The notes beneath the pieces are model-generated. The model saw only the letters and a program-made list of their open reading frames with translations, ran no database searches and had not been told where the DNA came from. A stretch of 64,000 nucleotides of DNA from Winogradskyella eximia (GTDB lineage Bacteria; Bacteroidota; Bacteroidia; Flavobacteriales; Flavobacteriaceae), in NCBI RefSeq assembly GCF_003386165.1, contig NZ_QRDV01000005.1, forward strand, positions 1 through 64,000. The letters are read 5' to 3'. A program made the position numbers and the translations under genes. This document shows positions 43,628-53,118 of the stretch, piece by piece. Every line of letters begins with the position of its first letter. The first letter of the stretch is position 1.

Positions 43628-44764
43628 TTAATGAACTAAAAATTTCTTTAGAGTTTCTTCATAAATAGCCTCATACATTGGTACTATATTTCTTAAATCG
43701 AATTTCTTAGATTGTGCTTTTGCGTTCGCTTTAAAACTATTTAAAGTATCTGTATTAGATAAGATTTTTATAGCGTTCTCAGACATGTCTTTTACATCAC
43801 CAACATCACTTAAGTAACCCGAAAAGCCATCTTCATTTACTTCAGATAAGCCTCCTGTATTTGTAGAAATAACAGGAACTCCGCTTGCCATAGCTTCAAG
43901 TGCAGCTAAACCAAAACTTTCGGTTTTTGATGGTAATAAAAACAAATCGCTAAAACATAATATTCTGTCAATTTCATTACTATTACCTAAAAATACCACA
44001 CGATCAGAAATCCCCAACTCCTCAACTAATAGTTCTGCTCCTTCTTTTTCAGGACCTTCACCTACTAGCATTAATTTTGCTGGTAACTCTTTTTGGATGT
44101 TATAGAAAATTTTAATCACATCTGGAATTCGTTTCACTTCTCTAAAATTACTAATATGAGTTATGATGCGTTCATTCTCATCTGCCAACATTCCACGTTG
44201 ACAATCAGTAAAATTATGTTCTTGCTTCTCTAAATCGATAAAATTTGGAACAACATGAATCTCTTTTTTAATATCAAACAAACGTAAAGTATCCTTTTTT
44301 AAACTTTCTGAAACAGAAGTAACTGCATCAGATTTATTAATACTAAAGGTTACTGCAGGTTTATAAAACGGATGACTACCTACTAAAGTAATATCTGTGC
44401 CATGCAACGTCGTTACAATAGGTATAGAGATACCTTCATCTTTAAGCATTTGTTGTGCCATATAAGCTGCATAAGCGTGAGGAATGGCATAATGTACATG
44501 TAATAGTTCTATACCATACAATTTAACCATATCTACAAGCTTACTTGATAAAGCTAGTTCGTAAGGCTGATAATGAAATAAAGGATATTCAGGAACATGA
44601 ACTTCATGGAAATGCACATTACTACTCAATAATTCTAAACGTACAGGCTGACTATAGGTTATAAAATGAATCTCGTGTCCACGTTTTGAAAGCTCTAAAC
44701 CTAATTCCGTGGCAACAACACCACTACCTCCAAATGTTGGGTAACATACTATTCCTATTTTCAT
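43628..44764 (-). CDS. bshA: N-acetyl-alpha-D-glucosaminyl L-malate synthase
   Basis: BshA transfers GlcNAc from UDP-GlcNAc to L-malate, the first step of bacillithiol synthesis. The protein is a GT4-type glycosyltransferase of 378 residues. Its N-terminus MKIGIVCYPTFGGSGVVATE carries the glycine loop. HVHYAIPHAYAA, TTLHGTDITLVGSHP and the C-terminal E-X7-E element (SKTESFGLAALEAMASG) match the BshA subfamily well. The bshB and bshC genes are not in this window. The gene is monocistronic. Confidence 0.93.
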   Translation of the reverse strand: MKIGIVCYPTFGGSGVVATELGLELSKRGHEIHFITYSQPVRLELLSSNVHFHEVHVPEYPLFHYQPYELALSSKLVDMVKLYGIELLHVHYAIPHAYAAYMAQQMLKDEGISIPIVTTLHGTDITLVGSHPFYKPAVTFSINKSDAVTSVSESLKKDTLRLFDIKKEIHVVPNFIDLEKQEHNFTDCQRGMLADENERIITHISNFREVKRIPDVIKIFYNIQKELPAKLMLVGEGPEKEGAELLVEELGISDRVVFLGNSNEIDRILCFSDLFLLPSKTESFGLAALEAMASGVPVISTNTGGLSEVNEDGFSGYLSDVGDVKDMSENAIKILSNTDTLNSFKANAKAQSKKFDLRNIVPMYEAIYEETLKKFLVH

Positions 44765-44953
44765 GTAAATGCTTTAAATATTTTAAAATTTAATACCTGA
44801 TAAAAATTCAATACTGCCATGTAGTCGAAATGTATTGAAATTCCTTTCTTAGCTATTAAATAATAATATTACTTTATTTCAATTTCTAAAGTTAGTTTTT
44901 TAGAATAAGTTTGACTTTAACTTTAAGACTTTTTAACTTTCAATGTTAAATAC

Positions 44954-47911
44954 CTAATCTATGATTGCCTCATAAATTAAACGCTGAATCTCGGTTCTAA
45001 TATTTTCTCGTAGTAGTAAGTTTTTACCAGCTTGCGGATAGGTTCTGTTAGCTAAAAAGACATAAACAATTTCTTCTTCTGGGTCTGCCCAAGCATAAGT
45101 ACCAGTAAAACCTGAATGTCCAAAACTAGTCATTGAAAGACATCCACAAGTTGGACCAGCTTCACCTAACTGAGGTTTATCAAAACCTATACCTCTTCTG
45201 TTATCACTTTCACAATAATAACAATGATTAAACTTATCTATAGTTTCACTTTTTAGATAGCGTTTACCACCATAGAATCCTTTTTGTAAATACATCTGCA
45301 TTATTTTGGCGACATCATTAGCGTTGCTAAAAACACCTGCATGACCACCTATTCCACCTTGCATAGCGGCTCCCATATCATGCACATAACCATGTACTTT
45401 TTTATAACGGTAATAATCATCTATCTCTGTAGGTACAATATCTTTTAAACTGAATTTATTACGTGGATTGTATGTGGTATAATTTGCTCCTAAAGACTTA
45501 TAAAAACGATCTTCAGTAATTTCACTTAAAGGCTTATCATAGAACCCTTCAAGATAATTTTTAAGAATATAATAAGGCAAATCACTATAGCGATAACGCA
45601 AGGTAGATAGCAATTCGCTGTCTCTAATAATTTTCTGTATTGAATCTTTATAATCATTACGCATAAATAGCGTATTAGTTACTTCTACATCAAAACCTTT
45701 AGTTCTAGTTGCTCTATAATATTTAGGATCTGGTTTCTTGGTTACCGTATCTAAAGTGGCATAATAAAAAGGAATCCAAGGTTTTAGCTGTGCATAATGA
45801 GACAACATTTTCTTTAAGGTAACATTCTTCTTATTGGTGTTTTTATACTCTGGCATTAATTTGCTCAATTTATCATCGAGTGACAAAGCCCCTTTTTCCT
45901 CTAATTCCATTAAAACAGGCAGTGTCGCTAAGATTTTTGTTAATGATGCCACATCGTAAACATCATTAAAATCTACTTTATTTTTCTTTTCGTAAGTATG
46001 GTAACCAAAGTTTTTATTGTAAATCACTTTACCTTTTCTAGCAACTAACAACTGTATTCCTGGTGTCATTTTACCATCTACGGCAAGATTTGCTATAGAA
46101 TCTATTCTGCTCAATAATTTTGAATCCATACCAACACGTTCTGGTAAACCATAACTTAAATTTAGTAATGCATTATAAGTTTCACCTGTACCAACCGGAA
46201 AGTATTCTCCTGTACTCACTGGTAATTTTCCTTTTGCTGGAATTGCACCAAAAAGAAGTTGTGCTGATTTTTCTTGCGAGATTTCACTATTCTGATAACT
46301 CATTACAATACTTTCAATATTATTTATAGAAAGTAAATCATCTAAGGCATATGGCCTTGCAAACACATCTAAAACAACAGTATTTGTTCTTGCTATTTCG
46401 TACAACCAAGCCATTTCCTTTTGCGAAAATTTGAAGCTTTTCCAAGGATTTGCATTTGATTTATGAAAGCCAATAACAACAGTATTATAATTATGAAGCT
46501 TCTCTATAATCTCGTCAAGCTTATCTGCTCTTATCTCATGAACTTTAGCATATTTTTTTAATTCCTCTAAAAACGCGGAACCTTCATCGTCTCCTAAAGA
46601 AACATAGGCAATTTTCTTAGTCTGCAAATCTCGTAATGGCAATAAGGAATTACTGTTTTTAACCACAGTAATTGCATTTTCAATAAGCTCTTCATACAGC
46701 AAATCATCTTTAAGCCTGTTTAAATCTTTTTCTAAATCATAGATTCCTATAGGTGAATAATTATTTAAACCTACTTTATACTTAGCCATCAATATTTTCT
46801 TAACAGAATGCGCTAGTCGTTCTTCAGTGATAACACCATTATTATAAGCTTCAACAAATTTAGCTATACCTTTTTCTGGATCTTCAGACATTAGCATTAC
46901 ATCATTTCCTGCTAAAAAAGCCATCAAATCAATTTCACCTCCTTGTACAATACTCTTCGTTCTTGTACCATCTACTCCTTTTTCAACATAATCAGCAGCA
47001 CCTTTCATCGTTAAGGCATCAGTGAATATTAAACCATTAAAACCTAATTGTTCTTTTAAAATATCCGTAACAATATGTTTAGATAATGATGACGGAAACC
47101 CTCTTCTCTTCTCTAAACTCGGCACGTTTAAATGTGCAACCATTACACTTGCTAAACCTTGTTTAATCAATTTTCTATAAGGATACAACTCTACAGAATC
47201 AATTCGTTCTGCACTAAAATTTATAGTAGGCAATTTTAAATGCGAATCTTCTTCTGTATCGCCATGACCAGGAAAATGCTTAGCATTTGCTAGAGTCCCA
47301 GCACTTTGCATCCCTTTCATAAACGCTAATCCTTTTTCAGTAACGTTATCTCTATCTTCACCAAAAGAACGATTACCAATAATTGGGTTTTTAGGATTGG
47401 TATTTATATCTACTGCAGGAGCAAAATTAAAATGCACGCCTAATCGCTTACAATGCTCACCTATTTGTCTTCCTGTTTGTTCTACTAAATCATTATCTGT
47501 AATTGCACCAAGCGTCATATTCCAAGGAAAAGCATACGTAGAATCTAGTCGCATACTCAAACCCCATTCTGCGTCCATACCTATTAATAAAGGAATCTTA
47601 GAAGCCGCTTGCAAGGTGTTATTTAATTTTGCTTGACGTACTGGTCCACCATTAGAATAGATTAAACCACCTATGTGTTGTTCTGTAATTAATTTGGCTA
47701 TTTCACTCTCATGAGCTTTCCCTTTGTCAGAAAATACCTGAACCATAAAAAGTTGGCCTATGCGTTCTTCAATTGAAAGAGAATTAAACAAATCATCTAC
47801 CCATTTTTTCTGTTGGATAGAATCTTTGGTTTGAAGTGGGTTTTTAGCATGATCTTGAGCAAAACTGAACTGCAAACAGCTAAAAATAAGAATAAGGGCA
47901 AGGTAACGCAT
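44954..47911 (-). CDS. Glycoside hydrolase family 3 fused to a beta-lactamase-like serine hydrolase
   Basis: The protein has 985 residues from the ATG at 47911 (a TTG six bases upstream is less likely) with signal peptide LALILIFSCLQFSFAQ. The N-terminal half is a GH3 beta-N-acetylhexosaminidase-like unit with the NagZ motif KHFPGHGDTEEDSH near residue 212. The C-terminal 360 residues form a class-C-like serine hydrolase with SLTK near 652, a YSDL motif and HSGFTG near the end. It probably trims peptidoglycan or another aminosugar polymer outside the cytoplasm, with the second half acting on peptides or esters. The fusion is seen in other Bacteroidota. Confidence 0.9.
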   Translation of the reverse strand: MRYLALILIFSCLQFSFAQDHAKNPLQTKDSIQQKKWVDDLFNSLSIEERIGQLFMVQVFSDKGKAHESEIAKLITEQHIGGLIYSNGGPVRQAKLNNTLQAASKIPLLIGMDAEWGLSMRLDSTYAFPWNMTLGAITDNDLVEQTGRQIGEHCKRLGVHFNFAPAVDINTNPKNPIIGNRSFGEDRDNVTEKGLAFMKGMQSAGTLANAKHFPGHGDTEEDSHLKLPTINFSAERIDSVELYPYRKLIKQGLASVMVAHLNVPSLEKRRGFPSSLSKHIVTDILKEQLGFNGLIFTDALTMKGAADYVEKGVDGTRTKSIVQGGEIDLMAFLAGNDVMLMSEDPEKGIAKFVEAYNNGVITEERLAHSVKKILMAKYKVGLNNYSPIGIYDLEKDLNRLKDDLLYEELIENAITVVKNSNSLLPLRDLQTKKIAYVSLGDDEGSAFLEELKKYAKVHEIRADKLDEIIEKLHNYNTVVIGFHKSNANPWKSFKFSQKEMAWLYEIARTNTVVLDVFARPYALDDLLSINNIESIVMSYQNSEISQEKSAQLLFGAIPAKGKLPVSTGEYFPVGTGETYNALLNLSYGLPERVGMDSKLLSRIDSIANLAVDGKMTPGIQLLVARKGKVIYNKNFGYHTYEKKNKVDFNDVYDVASLTKILATLPVLMELEEKGALSLDDKLSKLMPEYKNTNKKNVTLKKMLSHYAQLKPWIPFYYATLDTVTKKPDPKYYRATRTKGFDVEVTNTLFMRNDYKDSIQKIIRDSELLSTLRYRYSDLPYYILKNYLEGFYDKPLSEITEDRFYKSLGANYTTYNPRNKFSLKDIVPTEIDDYYRYKKVHGYVHDMGAAMQGGIGGHAGVFSNANDVAKIMQMYLQKGFYGGKRYLKSETIDKFNHCYYCESDNRRGIGFDKPQLGEAGPTCGCLSMTSFGHSGFTGTYAWADPEEEIVYVFLANRTYPQAGKNLLLRENIRTEIQRLIYEAIID

Positions 47912-48086
47912 TAGCAATCTTTTATCGTTTATGGGTGTGATCTATCTAAATAAAAAGAAAAAATAATTCGACTTTATAATATATCAATTTATCGTTATTT
48001 AGATGATAACGAATATTGTGCCAAATTAGCATATTTCAAAGGAAGTAAAAAGACTTTAAGATAGAATTATAAAGAAGTTTTAACCG

Positions 48087-49526
48087 TTAATCTTGTACAA
48101 ATTTAAATCCGATGCCAACGTAATTAGCACTTAATCCTGTATTGCGTTGATAATTATTGTATTTAAAATCGATAGTTTTTAAGCCATATTTCCAAATGTG
48201 AGTTTTAGTAAAAATATCGGTATAACTAATGCCAAAACCATATTGACTTGCATTAAATTTAGACAAATCATAGTCTGATGTATAAAACTCATCTGTTGAT
48301 AAATGAGAATCATAAGGTGCAAAGTAATCCGATTCTGTTTGATTATAATATCTATACGAAGGATATAATGTGAATTTTGGAGAAATCTTAATAGGCACTT
48401 CTAAATTAAAGGTGTGCGACTGAATTCCCCAATCATCTGAGTAAAATCTATAATACGTTCTCAGCACAAAAGTCTCATTCAAATAATAATTTAATCTGAA
48501 ACCAAAGGGCACTTTAAATCTACTAGAAGGTAATCGTTCAATATCGTCTGCTAAATGAAATACATCTTTATTACTTGAAGATGTATAATTTGAAATACTA
48601 TTAGCATTACCAATATAATAATTATCTACATCAGAAAAATAAACACGTTGTAATGGATTTCCTAACCAACCATCTTGCTTTACAACATCTAAAAAGACAG
48701 AGAATTGCGCATTTTTACTTAATATTTGTGAAAAGCTTAAGGATACTGAATACGAATTTCTTGCTTTGTCATTTATAGATTGAAATCCATTAATAGGACT
48801 CCATTCTGTAGAATCATTGCCTTCTTGATCTATTATGGATACTCCGTAAAAAAATCCATCATTTAAATTTCCATTAACATCGCTATACGCCTTTAATTCT
48901 GTTGGATAAATTGGATTCCAAGTATCTAAATAAACTTTTCCGCTGACACCTAAAGTGGTGTTTTTTTCATTAAACAGTTTAGTTAATCCACCTCCAAAGC
49001 CAATAGAACTATAATCATATTCTCTAGAAAATGAAGCATCTGCATTCCAAATTGTATTTCTATCGTCTGAACTATGTGAATAATCCACGCCCAAATTAAC
49101 CCAAGTATCTGAAGCAGAAGCACCAGTAGAAGTTACCCAAGGACTTCCTATTCTATTTGAAGCTGAATCTCTATCATCATCATCGTCGTCGTCATCGTCA
49201 TCTTCACCAGAAGCTCCCGAAATGTCAAAAGGATTCCCATTACTCGACGATGCAGAAGTATAAGCAGAAAAACCAGCATCTATAGTAAGCACATTATCTG
49301 CACTCAAAGGAATACTCACTACAATTGTACCTGTTAAATCTGTCAATTCCTCAGTACCTATACCTCCTGTTACCGATGCATTGTTTCCGTCTTGAGCATA
49401 ATATGTACTTAAAAAATCAACCTCAGTAGTTTCTAAAACTCTTTTTTTATAAACTGTTGTTGAATCTTGCTGAGCATTTAAAAAACCAAATGCAGTTAAT
49501 AAAAGTAAAACGAGTATATTTTTCAT
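48087..49526 (-). CDS. DUF3570 family outer-membrane beta-barrel-like protein
   Basis: The protein has 479 residues with signal peptide MKNILVLLLLTAFGFLNAQ. The mature chain is dominated by alternating beta strands rich in Tyr, Ser and Asn and ends GIGFKFVQD, which suggests an outer-membrane barrel. Near residues 100-140 an acidic loop contains ten consecutive Asp, flanked by SGAS and TGAS. It is the last gene of a four-gene operon with thioredoxin-like, ApbE and DUF4266 genes. The family's function is unknown; the context suggests a redox or flavin link. Confidence 0.85.
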   Translation of the reverse strand: MKNILVLLLLTAFGFLNAQQDSTTVYKKRVLETTEVDFLSTYYAQDGNNASVTGGIGTEELTDLTGTIVVSIPLSADNVLTIDAGFSAYTSASSSNGNPFDISGASGEDDDDDDDDDDRDSASNRIGSPWVTSTGASASDTWVNLGVDYSHSSDDRNTIWNADASFSREYDYSSIGFGGGLTKLFNEKNTTLGVSGKVYLDTWNPIYPTELKAYSDVNGNLNDGFFYGVSIIDQEGNDSTEWSPINGFQSINDKARNSYSVSLSFSQILSKNAQFSVFLDVVKQDGWLGNPLQRVYFSDVDNYYIGNANSISNYTSSSNKDVFHLADDIERLPSSRFKVPFGFRLNYYLNETFVLRTYYRFYSDDWGIQSHTFNLEVPIKISPKFTLYPSYRYYNQTESDYFAPYDSHLSTDEFYTSDYDLSKFNASQYGFGISYTDIFTKTHIWKYGLKTIDFKYNNYQRNTGLSANYVGIGFKFVQD

Positions 49527-49540
49527 TAGTCTTTCAATTA

Positions 49541-49750
49541 TTAATTACAACCACAACCACCACCTGACTTTCCTCCATTTGCGCCAGACGCAGCTTCACG
49601 ATAAACTTGATAACTTGTTTCAAAGCGATCTAATTTTTTCTGAGCCAAAGTCATGTCTGGATCACTCAAATTTACTTTTTCGTATTCCTTAACAGCCACA
49701 CAAGAGGTGAGCGATGCTGTTAGCAATGCTATAATTAATACCTTTTTCAT
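49541..49750 (-). CDS. DUF4266 small lipoprotein with Cys-Gly-Cys tail
   Basis: The protein has 69 residues: a lipoprotein signal peptide ending LTSC, then VKEYEKVNLSDPDMTL, a helical stretch (AQKKLDRFETSYQVYREAA) and a Gly/Ser-rich tail ending GGGCGCN. The core matches DUF4266. The tail has two Cys near the extreme C-terminus, a possible metal, disulfide or modification site. It lies between the ApbE gene (2-bp gap) and the DUF3570 gene (14-bp gap), so it is part of the same unit. Confidence 0.85.
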   Translation of the reverse strand: MKKVLIIALLTASLTSCVAVKEYEKVNLSDPDMTLAQKKLDRFETSYQVYREAASGANGGKSGGGCGCN

Positions 49751-49752
49751 AT

Positions 49753-50736
49753 CTACTCTTTGTTTTGCAATTCTATTTGTGATGAAGATACAATTTTATT
49801 GTCTTTATTAACAATAATGCACTCCACTCCTTTTAATTGATTTATAAAATCTAAACCAGCTTCTTCACCCATTACAAAAACTGAAGTCGCTAAAGCATCA
49901 GCTAATTCTGCATTTTGTGTGAAAATAGTAACACTTAAAATCCCTGTAGCAGGATAACCTGTTCTTGGATCAATAATATGTGTATATAAGATATTATTAA
50001 ATCTAATATATTTTTCATAATTACCAGACGTTACAACAGCACTATTCTTTACAGGCATCCAAGAAAACACTTTTTCTTTATTGAGTGGATTTACAATAGC
50101 AACCATCCAATCCTTACCGTTAGGCTGAGTTCCCCAAGTATTTAAATCACCAGACGCATTAATAATTCCTGCAGAAACACCTTGATTAATAAGTAATGCT
50201 TTGGCCTTATCCGCAGCATAGCCTTTACCAATAGCTCCAAAGCCTATTTTCATGCCTTTTAACTTTAAAAAGACCGTTTGGTTAGCTGCATCTAAAATAA
50301 TGTTTTCATAACCCACTTTCTCTACAGATTTTTTAATCGCTTCTTCTGAAGGCATAGTGGTCATTGAACCATCAAATTTCCAAATTTTATCCATTGAAGC
50401 ATAACTAATATCAAATGCACCATCGGTTAACTTTGAAATTTTTAAAGCACGCTCAATTAATTGAAATAATTCTAAGTCTACTTTTACAGGCGTAATTCCT
50501 GCAGAATTGTTAATTAAAGATGTTTGCGATTTAGAATCCCAAGAAGAAATGAGATTTTCTATTCTTGTAATCTCATCTATTGCAGATGTAATATACTTAT
50601 GTCCATCAATAGAATCTGAGGCTACGACAGAAATATCAAACCGACTTCCCATTAATTTTAGTGTTTTTGTGTACACTTCTTGGCTAAAACCAAAGGCACT
50701 GATAAAAACACTTAATATGAAAAGTTTAGTTTTCAA
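49753..50736 (-). CDS. apbE: FAD:protein FMN transferase (ApbE family)
   Basis: ApbE moves FMN from FAD onto a Ser/Thr of exported target proteins. The protein has 327 residues. A signal peptide (KLFILSVFISAFGFSQ) starts at a TTG, since no ATG lies upstream of it. Visible motifs are FDISYASMDKIWKF, the GAIGKGYAAD motif, NASGDLNTWG and HIIDPRTGYPA, all typical. It overlaps the thioredoxin-like gene by 11 bp. The likely flavinylation target could be encoded in this operon or elsewhere. Confidence 0.92.
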   Translation of the reverse strand: MKTKLFILSVFISAFGFSQEVYTKTLKLMGSRFDISVVASDSIDGHKYITSAIDEITRIENLISSWDSKSQTSLINNSAGITPVKVDLELFQLIERALKISKLTDGAFDISYASMDKIWKFDGSMTTMPSEEAIKKSVEKVGYENIILDAANQTVFLKLKGMKIGFGAIGKGYAADKAKALLINQGVSAGIINASGDLNTWGTQPNGKDWMVAIVNPLNKEKVFSWMPVKNSAVVTSGNYEKYIRFNNILYTHIIDPRTGYPATGILSVTIFTQNAELADALATSVFVMGEEAGLDFINQLKGVECIIVNKDNKIVSSSQIELQNKE

Positions 50737-51163
50737 AAGACACTATTTTTTCAAAATACTTTGTAGGTGTTATTTTTTCGTAACCTAAACTTCCTAGTTG
50801 ATTTCCTTCAGAATCTAAAACTACAACAAATGGAAAATAACCGTTTTTATTATATGTCTCGGCTAATTTGTTATTGTGTTCTTGTTGCTCAGCAGATAGT
50901 TTATTGTTTTTTCGTCTTGGAAAATCAGCTTGAAGCATTATAAATTTATCGCTTGCTAAGTCTTTAAATTCTTGCGTACTCCAAATTTCTCTATCTAATT
51001 TAATACAAGGCGCACACCAATCTGAGCCTTGAAAAACGAGAACAATTATTTTATCTTCATCTGAAGCTAATTGTTTAGAAGTTTCAAAATCAGTTTGCCA
51101 ATTTTGCGAATACGATTGTATAGACATAAACGCAAAAACTATAATAAAGAGTTTGATTTTCAT
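50726..51163 (-). CDS. Exported thioredoxin-like protein
   Basis: The protein has 145 residues. A signal peptide (KIKLFIIVFAFMSIQSYS) precedes a thioredoxin fold with the CxxC motif WCAPC (Cys50, Cys53) and a cis-Pro region YFPFVVVLD. It would keep disulfides reduced or exchange them in the periplasm. It is the first gene of the operon with apbE, DUF4266 and DUF3570, so its partners may be the Cys-containing tail of the DUF4266 protein or another product. Confidence 0.88.
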   Translation of the reverse strand: MKIKLFIIVFAFMSIQSYSQNWQTDFETSKQLASDEDKIIVLVFQGSDWCAPCIKLDREIWSTQEFKDLASDKFIMLQADFPRRKNNKLSAEQQEHNNKLAETYNKNGYFPFVVVLDSEGNQLGSLGYEKITPTKYFEKIVSFEN

Positions 51164-51249
51164 AATTTCATTTTGATAACTGATACTTAAAGTCGTATAA
51201 AATTACAATAAATTACAAACACATTAACATGAAATGGAAGTATTTACAA

Positions 51250-52473
51250 TTATTGCAACAAATCAATCTGACGATCGTGATAACCCAACAAATACAATAC
51301 GCCATCTAATCCTATGCTAGAAATAGAGCTTTGTGCATTGTCTTTTACTTTAGGTTTTGCATGAAAAGCAATACCTAAACCAGCTAGATTTAACATTTGC
51401 AAATCATTTGCACCATCACCAACAGCAATGGTTTGACTAATATCAATACCCATATTATCAGCTAACAATTGTAAATATTCTGCTTTTTTACTACCATCTA
51501 CAATATCACCAAGATAGCCACCTGTTAAAACACCATCTTTAATTTCTAATTGATTAGCGTAGACGTAATCAATATCTAATTTTTCCTGAAGATAATGACC
51601 AAAATATGTAAAACCACCAGATAAAATAGCTGTTTTAAAGCCATAATAATGTAACGTATCGATTAAGCGTTTTGCTCCTTTAGTAATTGGCAAGCGTTCT
51701 GCAACTTCTTGTAACACAGATTCACTTAGACCTTCTAAAAGTTTCATACGTTGTTTAAAACTCTCCTGAAAATCAATTTCACCTTGCATAGCAGATTCTG
51801 TAATTGCTTTCACTTTCTCTCCAACACCAGCTAATTCTGCTAACTCATCAATAACTTCTGTCTGAATTAGTGTAGAATCCATATCAAAACAAACCAAACG
51901 TCTATTTCTTCTAAAAATATTATCTTCTTGAAAAGCAATATCAACATCTAACTCCTTAGATATATCCAATATTTTTTGAGTAAAATCAGACTTATCTTTT
52001 ATTTCTCCTCTTATTGATAATTGAATTGATGCTCTTGGATATTCTACTTTTTTAACTAAAGATGTACGACCAGTTAATCGCTTTATAGAATCGATATTTA
52101 AGTTTCTTGCTGAAATTATTTTAGTGACTTCCGAAATTTGTTCTGCAGTCAATTTCTCGCCTAAAATAGTAACGATATAACGATTCTTCCCTTGCAGATT
52201 TACCCAATCTTCATAATCTTGAAGTGAAATTGTTGAAAATTTAGCTGTGATACCAAGCTCATAAGCTTTAAACAATAAATCTTTGAGAACTGCTGCTGAT
52301 TTTTTTCCAGATTTAATTTCAAACATAATACCTAGAGATAAGGTATCGTGAATATTAGCTTGACCAATATCTAAAACTTTAGCATCGTATTCTGCTAATA
52401 CTCCCGTTAAGCTTGAAGTTAATCCTGGTTTATCTTGTCCTGAAATATTTAATAAGAAAATGTCTGTAGCCAC
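51250..52473 (-). CDS. serB: Phosphoserine phosphatase with N-terminal ACT domains
   Basis: SerB removes phosphate from phosphoserine in the last step of serine synthesis. The protein has 407 residues from a GTG start. The N-terminal 180 residues are two ACT-like regulatory domains (LNISGQDKPGLTSSLTGVL in the first). The HAD domain contains CFDMDSTLIQTE with Asp197 and Asp199, ILSGGFTYFG and VGDGANDLQML. The ACT domains suggest allosteric control by amino acids. No serine-pathway genes adjoin it. Confidence 0.92.
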   Translation of the reverse strand: MATDIFLLNISGQDKPGLTSSLTGVLAEYDAKVLDIGQANIHDTLSLGIMFEIKSGKKSAAVLKDLLFKAYELGITAKFSTISLQDYEDWVNLQGKNRYIVTILGEKLTAEQISEVTKIISARNLNIDSIKRLTGRTSLVKKVEYPRASIQLSIRGEIKDKSDFTQKILDISKELDVDIAFQEDNIFRRNRRLVCFDMDSTLIQTEVIDELAELAGVGEKVKAITESAMQGEIDFQESFKQRMKLLEGLSESVLQEVAERLPITKGAKRLIDTLHYYGFKTAILSGGFTYFGHYLQEKLDIDYVYANQLEIKDGVLTGGYLGDIVDGSKKAEYLQLLADNMGIDISQTIAVGDGANDLQMLNLAGLGIAFHAKPKVKDNAQSSISSIGLDGVLYLLGYHDRQIDLLQ

Positions 52474-52597
52474 AGTTACTGATTTATACTTTTATAATTG
52501 TAAAAATCAAGATTCTATTTGATATATAAAAATTATTTAGACTGCGAATTATATAATAATAACCTGTAAAGTCTATATAATTCGTAACGTTAACCTT

Positions 52598-53083
52598 CTA
52601 TTTAATAAATCTACTATGCCAGCTTTCGCTAGCAGGTACTTCCCAATTTTCATTAAATTCTGCAATATTGGTTACTAGGTTATTAAATACAATAGTGTTT
52701 TTAGATACTGATTTTTGTTGTGCCATTTTTTTGAAATCAATCAGTGGTTTATAAGCAATAAACTCACCTTGTTTATAAGACACATTCATTTTATCCATTA
52801 GATCTACATTATATTGCTGCTCTAATTGTTGTATAAAGTTAACTGAAGAATCTATAGAACAACCTGTTGCATTATTTAAACTTTGATCCATAGCTATCAC
52901 AATAAATCGCTTATACACTAACTTATAACCCGCTTTTAAATCTTTTCCGTGAGCAGTCCAAGCCTCTATAAATGTATCTAATTGTGTTTTCAGTTGCTCT
53001 AATTCTTCGTCTGAAAACGAACGATTAGATTGGTAAATCCATACTCTAGATTCTTCTGGCAAAGTGTTAAAATCAACTAACAT
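52598..53083 (-). CDS. Conserved 161-residue cytoplasmic protein, function unknown
   Basis: The ATG at 53083 is chosen because a -7 box at 53106-53113 lies just upstream, inside the reach of the longer alternative start. Features are SRVWIYQSNRSFSDEEL, WTAHGKDLKAGYKLVYKRFI, QSLNNATGCSIDSS and SWHSRF at the end. Homologues are common in Flavobacteriia and often carry an unfounded ABC-ATPase label; no Walker motifs are present. The role is unknown. It ends the long leftward run of genes that begins at 59779. Confidence 0.8.
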   Translation of the reverse strand: MLVDFNTLPEESRVWIYQSNRSFSDEELEQLKTQLDTFIEAWTAHGKDLKAGYKLVYKRFIVIAMDQSLNNATGCSIDSSVNFIQQLEQQYNVDLMDKMNVSYKQGEFIAYKPLIDFKKMAQQKSVSKNTIVFNNLVTNIAEFNENWEVPASESWHSRFIK

Positions 53084-53105
53084 AATTATCTCTTTTTTAT
53101 AAGAA

Positions 53106-53113
53106 CAAAAGTA
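53106..53113 (-). promoter_or_regulatory. Putative -7 box (TACTTTTG)
   Basis: An exact match on the minus strand, 22 bp before the ATG at 53083 and just beyond the stop of the PH-domain gene. It supports the short start of the 161-residue protein. Confidence 0.45.
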
Positions 53114-53118
53114 CAATT

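Noticed and set aside
52598-53083. ABC transporter ATPase label often given to this protein
   Set aside because: No Walker A, signature or Walker B motif is present and the protein is only 161 residues long.
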